Shown here: piece by piece, positions 19,049 through 27,535 of the stretch | Position numbering within the stretch: the stretch's first letter is position 1 | Layout of the letters: each line of letters opens with the position of its first letter | Virus record (IMG/VR): IMGVR_UViG_3300036845_000102 | Span: 1 to 44,251 of that record | Reading direction: 5' to 3' (one strand) | Source: a virus | Length of the DNA stretch: 44,251 nucleotides | The notes under the pieces: model-generated | Database searches by the model: none | Told to the model about the DNA's origin: nothing | What the model saw: the letters and a program-made list of their open reading frames with translations, nothing else | Position numbers and translations under genes: made by a program

Positions 19049-19861
19049 TCACGCAGAGACAGGGTTCTCGATGTTGGCCAGCTCGGCCGGGGTGATCTGG
19101 ATCTCCTTGATGCCCGCAGCCTTGTAGTCAGCCAGGCTGGCCTCATCGGAGACGTGCCAGAGGCGGCTACCCGACAGGGCATAGACGTCGGTCTGACCCT
19201 TGATGGAAAGAATGTACATCTCGTCCTCTTCAATGTTGGAAGTGATGGGAGGCGCCGGAGGTGCCACAACCTCGGCACCGATGACCGTGAGGAACTGCTC
19301 GATCGTGCCCTTGTAGGCGTTGAAGTCCACTCGTAGTCCGGCGTACTCGTAGTCGTTGGAGAACTGCCACTGCACCGGAGTGAGCCCACCGTACGGGTTC
19401 CAGTTGGCATCCCCGTCCGAGTAGCCTGCCGGGTAGCCGGAGGCGATGAGCTTGAGACCAGCCTTGGTGAGGCTGGGAGAGCCCTGCTGGGACCAGTACC
19501 ACTTGGGGTAGTACATCAGCCAGCACTTGCCTCCACGAGCCCTGTAGCGGGCTCTGAAGGCTTCCACGTCGGCAAGGGTAGGATAGCTATTCGGGGCGAT
19601 AGGCTCCACGTCGATGAACAGGGGGACATCAGGGCCGACAATCGACAGAGCGAAGTCGGCCTGAGCCGCACCATTGCCAGCGTGGAGGAAGTGGTAGGCA
19701 CCGAAGTGCGCACCAACAGCCGCAGCCTGTGCCTTGAAGTCTTGGTAGGTGTCGTCCTTGAAGGTCGTACCCTCGCTGGCCTTGGCCCAGACGAACACGG
19801 TACCGGGCTGAATCTTCAGCCCTCGGTTGTGGTTAGAGACGTCGGGGAATACAATCGTCAT
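19049..19861 (-). CDS. GH25 muramidase endolysin
   Basis: A 270-aa protein. Residues 1-200 carry GH25 lysozyme motifs: FPDVSNHN (first catalytic Asp region), WAKASEGTTF, AYHFLH, FIDVEP (the DxE catalytic pair, near 83-85) and PVQWQFS. After a Pro-rich linker, residues 210-270 form a short C-terminal domain (YILSIKGQTDVYAL), probably cell-wall binding. It cleaves the N-acetylmuramic acid to N-acetylglucosamine bond of peptidoglycan at lysis. There is no signal peptide, so it depends on a holin. Confidence 0.93.
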   Translation of the reverse strand: MTIVFPDVSNHNRGLKIQPGTVFVWAKASEGTTFKDDTYQDFKAQAAAVGAHFGAYHFLHAGNGAAQADFALSIVGPDVPLFIDVEPIAPNSYPTLADVEAFRARYRARGGKCWLMYYPKWYWSQQGSPSLTKAGLKLIASGYPAGYSDGDANWNPYGGLTPVQWQFSNDYEYAGLRVDFNAYKGTIEQFLTVIGAEVVAPPAPPITSNIEEDEMYILSIKGQTDVYALSGSRLWHVSDEASLADYKAAGIKEIQITPAELANIENPVSA

Positions 19862-20127
19862 CAGCCATTCACATTCTTTGCTTCGCCGATCTCCGGCCCG
19901 TCATGTCGGAAGCCTCGGCGGTACGCTCCGAGACGGGATACGCTTGGGTGTCCAAGCTGTTCGTCCTCGTGGTCAAGTGAGAAGTCGAACCCGTTGGGAC
20001 TTTGAGCATGAGAGTACGCTTCACCGACAGAGGTGATGGTGGAGTAGAACGGCAAGATAGGCCGCATCTGACCGGTGTGAGGCCGGTGCGGGTCCATGAA
20101 CCTGGACTCGGATCGGAAGCGGCTCAC
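19861..20127 (-). CDS. Hypothetical protein in lysis cassette
   Basis: An 88-aa, His/Pro/Arg-rich soluble protein with GTG start overlapping the preceding stop. There is no transmembrane segment or signal peptide and no family is recognised. Position between a membrane protein and the endolysin is the only clue. Confidence 0.62.
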   Translation of the reverse strand: MSRFRSESRFMDPHRPHTGQMRPILPFYSTITSVGEAYSHAQSPNGFDFSLDHEDEQLGHPSVSRLGAYRRGFRHDGPEIGEAKNVNG

Positions 20128-20432
20128 GCGACCTCTCCGACCTTCAGAGCAGGGCTCTCCAGAAGGAGCTTCTGGAGTGCAATGTTGTGACGGAGCGTCT
20201 CGTCAAGCTTGCCGCTCAATGCAGTGACCTGTGTCTCAAGGTCACCGACCTTGAGTTCCAAGGCGCCCACGTGCTTCTCGTACATTTCAATGATGGCATT
20301 TGCGCTGTCTACCACATCCTTGATGGACTTACCCCGAAGGAGGTTGGAGGTGTACTTGGAGACGAAGGCGGCAACAAAGCCGCCTCCGGCTGCCAAGACG
20401 ACTAGAGCCCAGGTACCAGCAGTTTCGTTCAC
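20124..20432 (-). CDS. Membrane-anchored coiled-coil protein
   Basis: A 102-aa protein, GTG start with GAGGA upstream. One transmembrane segment at residues 8-24 (ALVVLAAGGGFVAAFV) is followed by a long coiled coil with regular heptads (ALELKVGDLETQVTALSGKL). The topology suits a spanin-like or holin-partner protein, or an envelope factor. It lies upstream of the endolysin and putative holin. Confidence 0.65.
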   Translation of the reverse strand: MNETAGTWALVVLAAGGGFVAAFVSKYTSNLLRGKSIKDVVDSANAIIEMYEKHVGALELKVGDLETQVTALSGKLDETLRHNIALQKLLLESPALKVGEVA

Positions 20433-20441
20433 AGTTCCTCA

Positions 20442-22409
20442 TCAAGGGATCGTCAAGAGTGACACGGTCAAGTACCCGCCAATGCCTTCGTCTTGTGGCT
20501 GTGGGGGAGAGAGTACTTCTAGCTCGTAATCATTGATGATGACCAGTTGGTTTTCCCCCGTATTCAAATCCTGGAACAGGACGACATCTCCGAGTGTGGC
20601 AAACTGTTCGAACTGCTGCATGATTGTCCATGCGCTGTTCCTCTGACCGGTTCGCTGTCCGAACTTGTCCTTCTCGAAGTCGAACAAAAGGAGCGGCACA
20701 GTGATGAGCCGCTGTCTGGTGGTGCCGGGATATCCCTTTACCTGCCAGGTATTCAACACAGGTCCAGTGGTCGTAGACCCCTGATTCAAAGTGAATGTCA
20801 GGGATATCCATTCCTGTGCGGTGAGTGGATATCGAAGACCTATATTGCTCAGGGTGAAAGTATTCTCGTCCACCGTGGTGATAGTATTCGTGGCACCAGT
20901 CGGGTCAGTGACAGCCACACCGATTGATCCGGCGAATCCCGCCGGGCACCGGAGCGACAAGTACTTGAAGAGCTTCGGCTCCGTGGTGTTGTACCTGACG
21001 CGAGAGGTGATGAAATCACCAGACGTTTCTAGGACATTCGGGTCTTCTACGAACACCCCCTGGCTGGCGATAGCCACAGCTACAAGCTGAGAGTTACCCA
21101 GCGTACCCGCTGAGGTCACAGTACCTTGGATGTGTGCCGAGATGTCTTTCGCATATGCGAAGCTGGAGTTGGGTGCAGAGCCAGTCGTGGTTGTACCGAG
21201 GTCTACCCGGACCAGACCAGATGAGCTGTTGATGGTATCATTTGTGCCAGTGTAAAGGAATCTGTCCACTGCCGTAATACCATTACTCGGCCCAGGAAGA
21301 TTGGGGTCTGTACTCCAAAGGAGTTGACCGTAGATAAGCCCGTTAGTTTGATATTCACCTACTCGGAAACCCTTGCTGGTGGCAATTCCCACAAACGTTT
21401 GAAGGTATCCGAATATCTGATTGATGGTTTCACCTCGCGGCATCTCTGCCGCAATGACACCTGCTGTGATTGTCGGCACAGCACCCGTGTCGTCCACAGC
21501 TGCGTACCAGATCTGACTGAGAGCACCTGCGAACCCCGCAAAGTAGATGGCCGTAGGGCCATCGTCGATGGAGGTCCACACCCAAGCAGGGTTGAGGTGG
21601 TGGAAGTTTCCACTGCCCGGTGTCAGCGTAGTGCCACTGGGCTTGCCAATGAAGACCTCGTTGTTCTGCGTCACCACTACACGGCCCTTGACGTAGGCCA
21701 ACGTGACGTTGGCAGAACCGTTGGTGGTGTAGTACACCGAACCGGCCGAGCTGTTGTCCAGCGGGCCGGAGTACACATCACTTGTGGTCGCCACGTAGTA
21801 GTTGGAGCCGTCATCCGTGATGGACGAGATGGCACCGGTCATGCCGGTGACAGTGTAGGTCAGGTCTGTGCCGGTGCCAGTCAGTCGCTTTAGATTGGTG
21901 CCATCGGCACAGAGGATGTAGTCCACACCGCCCACGTGGATACCACGGATTTTGAGGTTGGCGTTGGAGCTGGTGAGAGCCTGGTTGGTCACGTTCAACA
22001 AGGACATCTGATTGATAGTCCACGGGTTGATCCCGTAGCTGTCGTAGAATCTGATGGCCAGCGAGGTATCCTCGCCAGTGTCACTGTAAAGAATCCCGGC
22101 ACCACCGTGGAACGACATGCCGCTTCGCAGCCACCAGCCGGTGAAGGACTGCTCACCTACGAACTGCCCGTTGTCGAACTGTGCCTTGGTGATCTGCTGG
22201 AGGTCACGAGTGTACCTCCGGCGGAAGTAGCTGTTCCGGTTTGACACACCAGATAGGAACGGTATACCAGCGATGGCATAATCGTAGTTCGTGTTCGACC
22301 GGATAAACGCTGAGGTGGCAGAGCTGGTCTGTCCACCCAGTCTCGGAGGGCCGTTGAACAACCCTCCGGAGAGAGGGTTGACAATCATGGGCCCAGGAAT
22401 GTTGACCAT
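20442..22409 (-). CDS. Tail protein, beta-propeller-like (tail nozzle candidate)
   Basis: A 655-aa protein. ATG at 22409 has GGAG five bases upstream; a GTG at 22412 is in frame. The early motif FIRSNTNYDYAIAGIPFLSG and a long series of beta segments with Gly/Asp turns (ADGTNLKRLTGTG, STDPNLPGPSNGITAVDRFLYTG) suggest a propeller. In short-tailed phages the tail-tip tube protein has that form. It follows a likely adaptor gene and fibre gene in the operon. The assignment is by context and composition. Confidence 0.6.
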   Translation of the reverse strand: MVNIPGPMIVNPLSGGLFNGPPRLGGQTSSATSAFIRSNTNYDYAIAGIPFLSGVSNRNSYFRRRYTRDLQQITKAQFDNGQFVGEQSFTGWWLRSGMSFHGGAGILYSDTGEDTSLAIRFYDSYGINPWTINQMSLLNVTNQALTSSNANLKIRGIHVGGVDYILCADGTNLKRLTGTGTDLTYTVTGMTGAISSITDDGSNYYVATTSDVYSGPLDNSSAGSVYYTTNGSANVTLAYVKGRVVVTQNNEVFIGKPSGTTLTPGSGNFHHLNPAWVWTSIDDGPTAIYFAGFAGALSQIWYAAVDDTGAVPTITAGVIAAEMPRGETINQIFGYLQTFVGIATSKGFRVGEYQTNGLIYGQLLWSTDPNLPGPSNGITAVDRFLYTGTNDTINSSSGLVRVDLGTTTTGSAPNSSFAYAKDISAHIQGTVTSAGTLGNSQLVAVAIASQGVFVEDPNVLETSGDFITSRVRYNTTEPKLFKYLSLRCPAGFAGSIGVAVTDPTGATNTITTVDENTFTLSNIGLRYPLTAQEWISLTFTLNQGSTTTGPVLNTWQVKGYPGTTRQRLITVPLLLFDFEKDKFGQRTGQRNSAWTIMQQFEQFATLGDVVLFQDLNTGENQLVIINDYELEVLSPPQPQDEGIGGYLTVSLLTIP

Positions 22410-22418
22410 CACTTCTCC

Positions 22419-23852
22419 TTAGAAGGCACCAATGTCTTCGACCCAGAGCTTCCGGGAACCCGTGCCGTTGTTGTTGGCAGCACTGGTGGGGGTGAACACG
22501 TTGGTGCCAGACACGGCCTGGGCAAAGAAGGCCAGCGTGTGAGTACCGGAGCCGGAGGCAACAAAGGTGTCCTCCATATGAATTTCCATTCGACCAGCGC
22601 CACCTGCGGTGGTGCCAATCGAGTTCCACATGGTGTCCACGACAGCAGCACTTGCGGTGGTGGGGGTTGAACCGCTTCCGCTGTCGCGGATTCGGCAAGC
22701 CCAGGAACCGGGTACCGCTGTGGCGTTCCCGAACAGCCCCGTCATGATGACCTTGTACCTACGGCCCGCAATCGCAGTGAACACGTAGTTGCCGAGCACG
22801 CTGTCGATAGTGTCCGTGGTGCCCGACGTGGCAGTACCGAGACTGGCCGAAGAGATGGGTGCGGCTACAATGCCCTGCCCTCCACCAACTGTCTGCCAGG
22901 TGCCGGGAGAACCGGCAGAGATGCACACCCAGATGTTGCCCGTCTGGTCAACGATGAAGTCACCCAAGGAGAAAGTACCTGTCACCGGAGGGCCAGCGGC
23001 GTGCCCACCTGCGTAGGTGGAGGCCGCAGTCGCACCAGTCCTGCCGATGGCGACAAAGTCAGACCCTGTGAGGAACCCAGAGAGCGAAATGTTCCCAGAA
23101 CCTGTGGCGGTGCCGGTAATCACCGGGCTAACCAACGTCTTGTTGTTGAGCGTCTGGATAGACGTCTCGTTCACCATCTGCGCGAACGTGCCAGGACTAC
23201 CTGCTGTGGTGCAGACAAAGACCTTACCGCCGATACCGTCGATGGTGTAGTCACCCACCGCAAAGGTGCCTGTCGTAGGCGGCCCACCAATTCCACCCAC
23301 CGCACCGACGTACCGGGACGGAGAGGTTGCACCAGTCAGTCCGGAGGCAACGAAGTCCGTACCCATGACCGAGCCTGTAGCGTCGAGGACGCCGACATTT
23401 AGAGTGCCGGTGACCGTCGCACCATTAATGGTCGGAGTGTTGAGCACCGGACTTGTCAGAGTCTTGTTGGTAAGAGTCTGGGTGTCGGTAGTGCCGACCA
23501 CCAGAGAGCCCACGGACAGCCCGTGTACGTCGTCGAAGGCACCTATGTGAGCAGAAGGGTCGGTCAGGTCCTGAGCGTACATGACGTGCACCACAGGTGC
23601 ACCGTTGTCGTGGCTCTGAGCGGAGGTTCCACCCACACCACGGGTCACCGTGTACTGGAGACCGGAGATGTTAGTCACCAACATCAGCTCTTCGGACGCC
23701 GTGTTCTGGTCCACCGAGACCGTGAATGGAGTGCCAGGTGCACCAGTCGTGGTGCCCACATTGAACTGCAAAGTACCAGCGGCGATACTCGACGCCAGAG
23801 AAGTCTGAACGAATGTGCTGCTGTAGAACCGGGCCTGCCCAGGACCAGCCAT
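22419..23852 (-). CDS. Tail fibre protein with internal duplication
   Basis: A 477-aa protein with AAGGAG upstream. After an N-terminal region with GTPFTVSVDQNT, two long repeats occur. Each starts with TLTNKTLTSPV or TLNNKTLVSPV, has GTDFVASGLTGA or GSDFVAIGRTGA, then a PVTGTF-like stretch and CTTAGSPGTF or CISAGSPGTW. These are typical of fibre shafts in actinophages. The C-terminus (WVEDIGAF after a jelly-roll-like region) probably binds the host. Confidence 0.8.
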   Translation of the reverse strand: MAGPGQARFYSSTFVQTSLASSIAAGTLQFNVGTTTGAPGTPFTVSVDQNTASEELMLVTNISGLQYTVTRGVGGTSAQSHDNGAPVVHVMYAQDLTDPSAHIGAFDDVHGLSVGSLVVGTTDTQTLTNKTLTSPVLNTPTINGATVTGTLNVGVLDATGSVMGTDFVASGLTGATSPSRYVGAVGGIGGPPTTGTFAVGDYTIDGIGGKVFVCTTAGSPGTFAQMVNETSIQTLNNKTLVSPVITGTATGSGNISLSGFLTGSDFVAIGRTGATAASTYAGGHAAGPPVTGTFSLGDFIVDQTGNIWVCISAGSPGTWQTVGGGQGIVAAPISSASLGTATSGTTDTIDSVLGNYVFTAIAGRRYKVIMTGLFGNATAVPGSWACRIRDSGSGSTPTTASAAVVDTMWNSIGTTAGGAGRMEIHMEDTFVASGSGTHTLAFFAQAVSGTNVFTPTSAANNNGTGSRKLWVEDIGAF

Positions 23853-23861
23853 GTCAACTCC

Positions 23862-24767
23862 TTAAGAGATTTGAGTCCCATAGGTCGGGTAACGGTCACG
23901 GAGCTTCTTGCCCTCAAGGTCCAGCCTCTGCTGGTAGATGGCCATGAAGTACTTACTGGTGTTGGACGCACTGGTCGGCTGGGTGAGCGCAGAGCGCTCG
24001 GCGGCTTCCACGCTGTCCATCTGGAGGCGGGCTGCATCGTATGCCACCATCAGCTTCGCTGCTGTGCCGTACACAAGAGCGTCCTTGGCAGTCTCCGGCA
24101 AGCCAGACACAGCGGCAAAGCCGTCGTTGTCATTCAGCAGAGGTTGCGGCTGAGACACACACGTGACGCGAATGAGACGTCCTGGCGTCACCTCCTCTTG
24201 GAGGTTCACCGACTTGCCCGTAGGGAACGTGCCAGGGGAGGCGTTGGGATCGAAGCGCCAACGGCGCATACTCGGCCAGGTAAGGGACGGACCAATCACC
24301 TGGTAGTTCACTTGGAGGACTTCGTCCACATCAGCAGGCAGCGGGTAGTTGTACTGCACCGCCTGCTTCGGGAACTCCGACGTGGAGATAGCGAACAAGG
24401 TCGGATAGACCTCGTTGATGATGTCATTGATGGACTCTTCGACACGGATCTTCGGGAACTTCGCGTTGTTGATAACGGAGGTGTTGTTCGTGTGAGACGC
24501 GGCAGTCGAACCGTAGAACCCTCGACCGAACGGGAAGATAGTGATTGTGTTCGTGGTGTTGTCAAACGACTGCACGTTCATCAGCTCGGCATCAATCTCA
24601 ATCAGCCCACGAGAGACCTGCGTTGCGTCATTCACAGTGAAGGTCAGGTCGGTCGGGCCGATGTCCGCCGTCAGGTAGGTGTACTGCTCCTGATCCCAGG
24701 TGAACCCGTAGAGAAGTTGCTTGACGCGGTTCTGCAAGTCAAGGAACGTGGACTGATTGAGAGACAT
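23862..24767 (-). CDS. Head-tail adaptor or tail-tube protein candidate
   Basis: A 301-aa protein with AAGGAG upstream. An N-terminal segment (FLDLQNRVKQLLYG) is followed by a beta-rich middle (LTFTVNDATQVSRGLIEIDAEL) and a helical C-terminal half (AAKLMVAYDAARLQ...). The DINDIINEVYP and helical bundle pattern is like the gatekeeper/adaptor proteins next to portals in podoviruses. It sits between capsid-type and fibre genes. Confidence 0.55.
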   Translation of the reverse strand: MSLNQSTFLDLQNRVKQLLYGFTWDQEQYTYLTADIGPTDLTFTVNDATQVSRGLIEIDAELMNVQSFDNTTNTITIFPFGRGFYGSTAASHTNNTSVINNAKFPKIRVEESINDIINEVYPTLFAISTSEFPKQAVQYNYPLPADVDEVLQVNYQVIGPSLTWPSMRRWRFDPNASPGTFPTGKSVNLQEEVTPGRLIRVTCVSQPQPLLNDNDGFAAVSGLPETAKDALVYGTAAKLMVAYDAARLQMDSVEAAERSALTQPTSASNTSKYFMAIYQQRLDLEGKKLRDRYPTYGTQIS

Positions 24768-24775
24768 CCTACTCC

Positions 24776-25177
24776 TTAGAGAAGAATTCCATTGGCAGTG
24801 GAATACGAAGAGAATGTGGTTGCGACACTGTTGGTGACCATAAGAGTTACCGCATTACCACTGGGTGCAGTCACATATGTGGGGCCTGACAGCCCGGCTC
24901 CCTGTCCTCCGGAACTGCCAGTGGCAGTCCCATAGGCAAGTTTGGTTCCCGCCGCCGGGGTTACTCCAGTGCCCGCCGTGGTGACCATGGCAAAGGAGTC
25001 GGAGCCGGAGGCGCCGACAAGGTTGTTGGCGTTGACACAGATCGAGCCGTACCAAGTACGACCAGCCGGGATGGTGATCAGAACAGTTGCTGCCACCGAG
25101 TTAGTGACAGCCACGCCGCTAGACAAGATGTTTGGAGTGCCCGGCTTAATCGGGATGGTCTCCACATGCTGAGCCAT
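24776..25177 (-). CDS. Beta-sandwich structural protein (decoration-like)
   Basis: A 133-aa protein rich in G, T, A and V (ATVLITIPAGRTWYGSICVNAN). It has no helix-forming stretches and looks like a small beta sandwich. ATG overlaps the preceding stop. It lies between an adaptor candidate and small head genes, suggesting a capsid or tail decoration protein. Confidence 0.55.
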   Translation of the reverse strand: MAQHVETIPIKPGTPNILSSGVAVTNSVAATVLITIPAGRTWYGSICVNANNLVGASGSDSFAMVTTAGTGVTPAAGTKLAYGTATGSSGGQGAGLSGPTYVTAPSGNAVTLMVTNSVATTFSSYSTANGILL

Positions 25178-25488
25178 CAGATTCCCTCCATTGAAGTAGC
25201 CACGTTGAAGTCAACGCCGTACGCGGCGCCCTTCTCGTTGGAGAGGATCATTGCGTCCTCGACCTTCTGCTTGGTCGTACCATCCGGCTGGACACCTTGG
25301 TTCACGGCATCCCGGAAGGCAGACAGCTCACGGTCAGTGCGGTTGAGGTCGTCTCGACCCCGACTCACCTGGTAGCCGATAGCTCGGATGCCCTTGTCCT
25401 TGAGGCACTCACCGAAGGTGTAGTGACTCTTGGTCTGGCAAGTGGACGAGCAGTTGATGCCCTTTTTGGGCTTACGTGCGCGAGGCAT
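25177..25488 (-). CDS. Small basic hypothetical protein
   Basis: A 103-aa protein with a basic N-terminus (MPRARKPKKGINCSSTC), three cysteines in CSSTC...ECL, and a helical end. Short proteins with this RARKPKK...CSSxC...HxxxGECL pattern occur in actinophage structural operons, but the role is unknown. Overlaps the next ATG. Confidence 0.65.
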   Translation of the reverse strand: MPRARKPKKGINCSSTCQTKSHYTFGECLKDKGIRAIGYQVSRGRDDLNRTDRELSAFRDAVNQGVQPDGTTKQKVEDAMILSNEKGAAYGVDFNVATSMEGI

Positions 25489-25871
25489 CAGATGCGCTCC
25501 TTCCCGCCCTGGCCATTGGTGGTCTGGCAGTCCTCAGCGTAAACGATCGGGACCGCGAACACCGTGTTCTCCAGAACCTTGTACTCGTCGAGGTCGACGA
25601 GAGTCTTGTTACCGGCCTGGTAGCCAGCGTAGTCGCAGAAGGCATCGTACATGCTGACCTGCGGGGCATAGCCCTTCGGGATCACTCGGTTGGCATTGCT
25701 GGCATCCGAGTTGGTGCCCATGATCTCCGGGTGACTCTTGTCAACGTAGAAAGCGTCTTCGATTTCCTGCCGCTTAGCCGTACCATTATCCGGCTGCGGC
25801 CTGAACTTGGGCTCCATGGGCACGAGAGAATACCCCGTGCCATCGTAGGCCCCGTAATTGTCTCGTGCCAT
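25488..25871 (-). CDS. Hypothetical structural-operon protein
   Basis: A 127-aa protein, mixed composition, including IEDAFYVDKSHPEI. No domain is recognised. It lies between small head-region genes and is coupled to the following gene by overlap. Confidence 0.65.
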   Translation of the reverse strand: MARDNYGAYDGTGYSLVPMEPKFRPQPDNGTAKRQEIEDAFYVDKSHPEIMGTNSDASNANRVIPKGYAPQVSMYDAFCDYAGYQAGNKTLVDLDEYKVLENTVFAVPIVYAEDCQTTNGQGGKERI

Positions 25872-25876
25872 GTGGG

Positions 25877-26077
25877 TTACTGTCCTCTCGCAGGATACGT
25901 TATCATGTGTGAACCGGTCTCCGGGTCCTGGTAGTTGTCTCCTTCAACAGAGGTGTACCGAGACCCATCACCAGTGACCTGGGGAATGGACTCCGAATGC
26001 CGGATTGCTCCGGCATCGAAGTTGTCCCCTACAAGATCGGTAGCAGCTCGCTTAGCCGAACTTGACCGAGGCGCCAC
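25877..26077 (-). CDS. Small hypothetical protein
   Basis: A 66-aa hydrophilic protein. The GTG start at 26077 overlaps the preceding gene by 26 bases and has a weak site, so the start is uncertain. Asp/Gly/Ser-rich; no domain. Confidence 0.55.
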   Translation of the reverse strand: MAPRSSSAKRAATDLVGDNFDAGAIRHSESIPQVTGDGSRYTSVEGDNYQDPETGSHMITYPARGQ

Positions 26078-26273
26078 TGCCAGTCCCAGTCGAATCCGCG
26101 TAGCACATCAGCTTGTGGGAACTCTGCTCGGCACCGGAGTGCCGGTCAGCACCGTCCATCTCAGAATCCTGGAGGACGTGCACCGTGCCAGAGCCACCCA
26201 TATCTCCACCAACACCCGACTGGGTGCCGACGTAGCCCTGGAAGTCTCCAGTGTCTACCTTGGCGTCAGCCAT
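26052..26273 (-). CDS. Small Gly/Ser-rich protein
   Basis: A 73-aa protein from ATG 26273 after GGGGAAG. Low complexity with many Gly, Ser and Asp (GVGGDMGGSGTVHVLQDSEM). Likely a small flexible structural protein; a longer in-frame ORF upstream is the shadow of the preceding gene. Confidence 0.6.
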   Translation of the reverse strand: MADAKVDTGDFQGYVGTQSGVGGDMGGSGTVHVLQDSEMDGADRHSGAEQSSHKLMCYADSTGTGSGASVKFG

Positions 26274-26274
26274 C

Positions 26275-26463
26275 TTACTTCCCCTTCTTTGCGTCGTTCT
26301 TGCCCTTGGCCGAAAGCTTGGCCATCTTGGCGTTGCCGTACTTCGCACGGCCCGCAGACGCTGCAATAGCAGCACCCTTCTTACCTCCACCAGCAGCCTT
26401 GGCAACGGCCGCGAAGCGGCCACCCTGACCCAGCGGAGCCTTCTTGTTCGGCTTAGCAGCCAT
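26275..26463 (-). CDS. Very basic Lys/Ala/Gly-rich protein
   Basis: A 62-aa protein from ATG 26463 with AAGG six bases upstream. It has about 17 lysines and arginines, few acidic residues, and repeated KKAP, GGGKKG and KKGK runs. Such histone-like small proteins in head operons may bind DNA or accompany packaging. Confidence 0.65.
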   Translation of the reverse strand: MAAKPNKKAPLGQGGRFAAVAKAAGGGKKGAAIAASAGRAKYGNAKMAKLSAKGKNDAKKGK

Positions 26464-26471
26464 AGTCATCC

Positions 26472-27527
26472 TTAGATTGGAACATACTTCCACGGGTTTA
26501 TGTACGGACCCGCAACCTGAATGGACGGGCGGAAGTCTCCGCCGATACCAGCGGCCAGGATGTTATCCCGGTCCGTCTCGGAGATCAGCTGGTTCTCGAA
26601 GTAGACAACGTCTGCATTGTTCAGCTGGTCTTGGGAGAAGAACTGGCCGATCATCAACTGACCACCAGTGCTGAGCACCGTGTACTGCCAGTGGTACGGG
26701 TACCGGATGATAAGCAGCTGGTCAGGCCCCTCGTAAGGATACCCTTCGCGGACGAAGGGCCCGAGGTACGTCCAGTTGCTGGCGTCCTGTAGGCCTGTAA
26801 GGCCCGTGAGGACCGCTGTGGGCGCCTGTGAGGTCGTGAAGCTGTACGGGTAGGCAGGACCACTGGAAGGCCCCACAGGGCTGCTGTACGGGCTTCCGAA
26901 GAGGTACAAGGAGAGCGGCACGGAAGCATACGTGGGGCTAGCTACGGTAGCGCTAGCCACCACTACTGCCAGGGGGTCAGTGCTAGAAGGAGTTCCCATG
27001 TTGAGTCCGGCGATCGAGGACCAGAACACATCACTGCCTCCGTTGGTAACCAACGTCGGGAGTCCGAACGAGGTACTATTCCCGTTGGGTTGCTGAACCT
27101 GCGACGTCGCTGCGTCGAGGCCAGCAAAGCCTGTGCTGCTGGACACATAGGTTGCCAGGATACCGACGAAGTCGGTGGTGGGGAACTGCGGCACTCCAGT
27201 CTGACCGGAGTTGGCTGTGTACGGCAAGAAGTTGAACGTGAACACGTTCGTAGTGGCGTCAGTTACGTTGGCTGTTTTGTAGAAACAGTACAGCCGAAGT
27301 CCGCCTTCGGCGAACACATCATGCTGTTGCGCATCCTGCGCTCCGAAGAGCGGGTACCACTGGTCTTGCACGTTGGTCGTACTGATCAGCGGTTGGTGAA
27401 TTGTAAGCGGAGTAGTGGTGGCCAACCATGCCACCATCAAGTCCCCCACCGCCGGATTACTGCCTAGCGTGAACGTTGCGCTCAGGGAAGTACCAGAAGT
27501 GGTGGTGGAGGACTTAACGATGGGCAT
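26472..27527 (-). CDS. Virion protein downstream of capsid gene
   Basis: A 351-aa protein from ATG 27527 (AAGGAAA upstream). It is beta-rich, with SLSATFTLGSNPAVGDLMVAWLA and many T/S/G/Y strands, a PYPYS region and a C-terminal segment (ENQLISETDRDNILAAG). It directly follows the capsid gene, so it could be a head fibre or surface protein. I do not recognise a family. Confidence 0.6.
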   Translation of the reverse strand: MPIVKSSTTTSGTSLSATFTLGSNPAVGDLMVAWLATTTPLTIHQPLISTTNVQDQWYPLFGAQDAQQHDVFAEGGLRLYCFYKTANVTDATTNVFTFNFLPYTANSGQTGVPQFPTTDFVGILATYVSSSTGFAGLDAATSQVQQPNGNSTSFGLPTLVTNGGSDVFWSSIAGLNMGTPSSTDPLAVVVASATVASPTYASVPLSLYLFGSPYSSPVGPSSGPAYPYSFTTSQAPTAVLTGLTGLQDASNWTYLGPFVREGYPYEGPDQLLIIRYPYHWQYTVLSTGGQLMIGQFFSQDQLNNADVVYFENQLISETDRDNILAAGIGGDFRPSIQVAGPYINPWKYVPI

Positions 27528-27535
27528 TGGTTTCC

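Noticed and set aside
23523-24779. 418-codon plus-strand open frame
   Set aside because: Antisense to fibre and adaptor genes; Arg/His/Val-rich shadow composition, no ribosome binding site.
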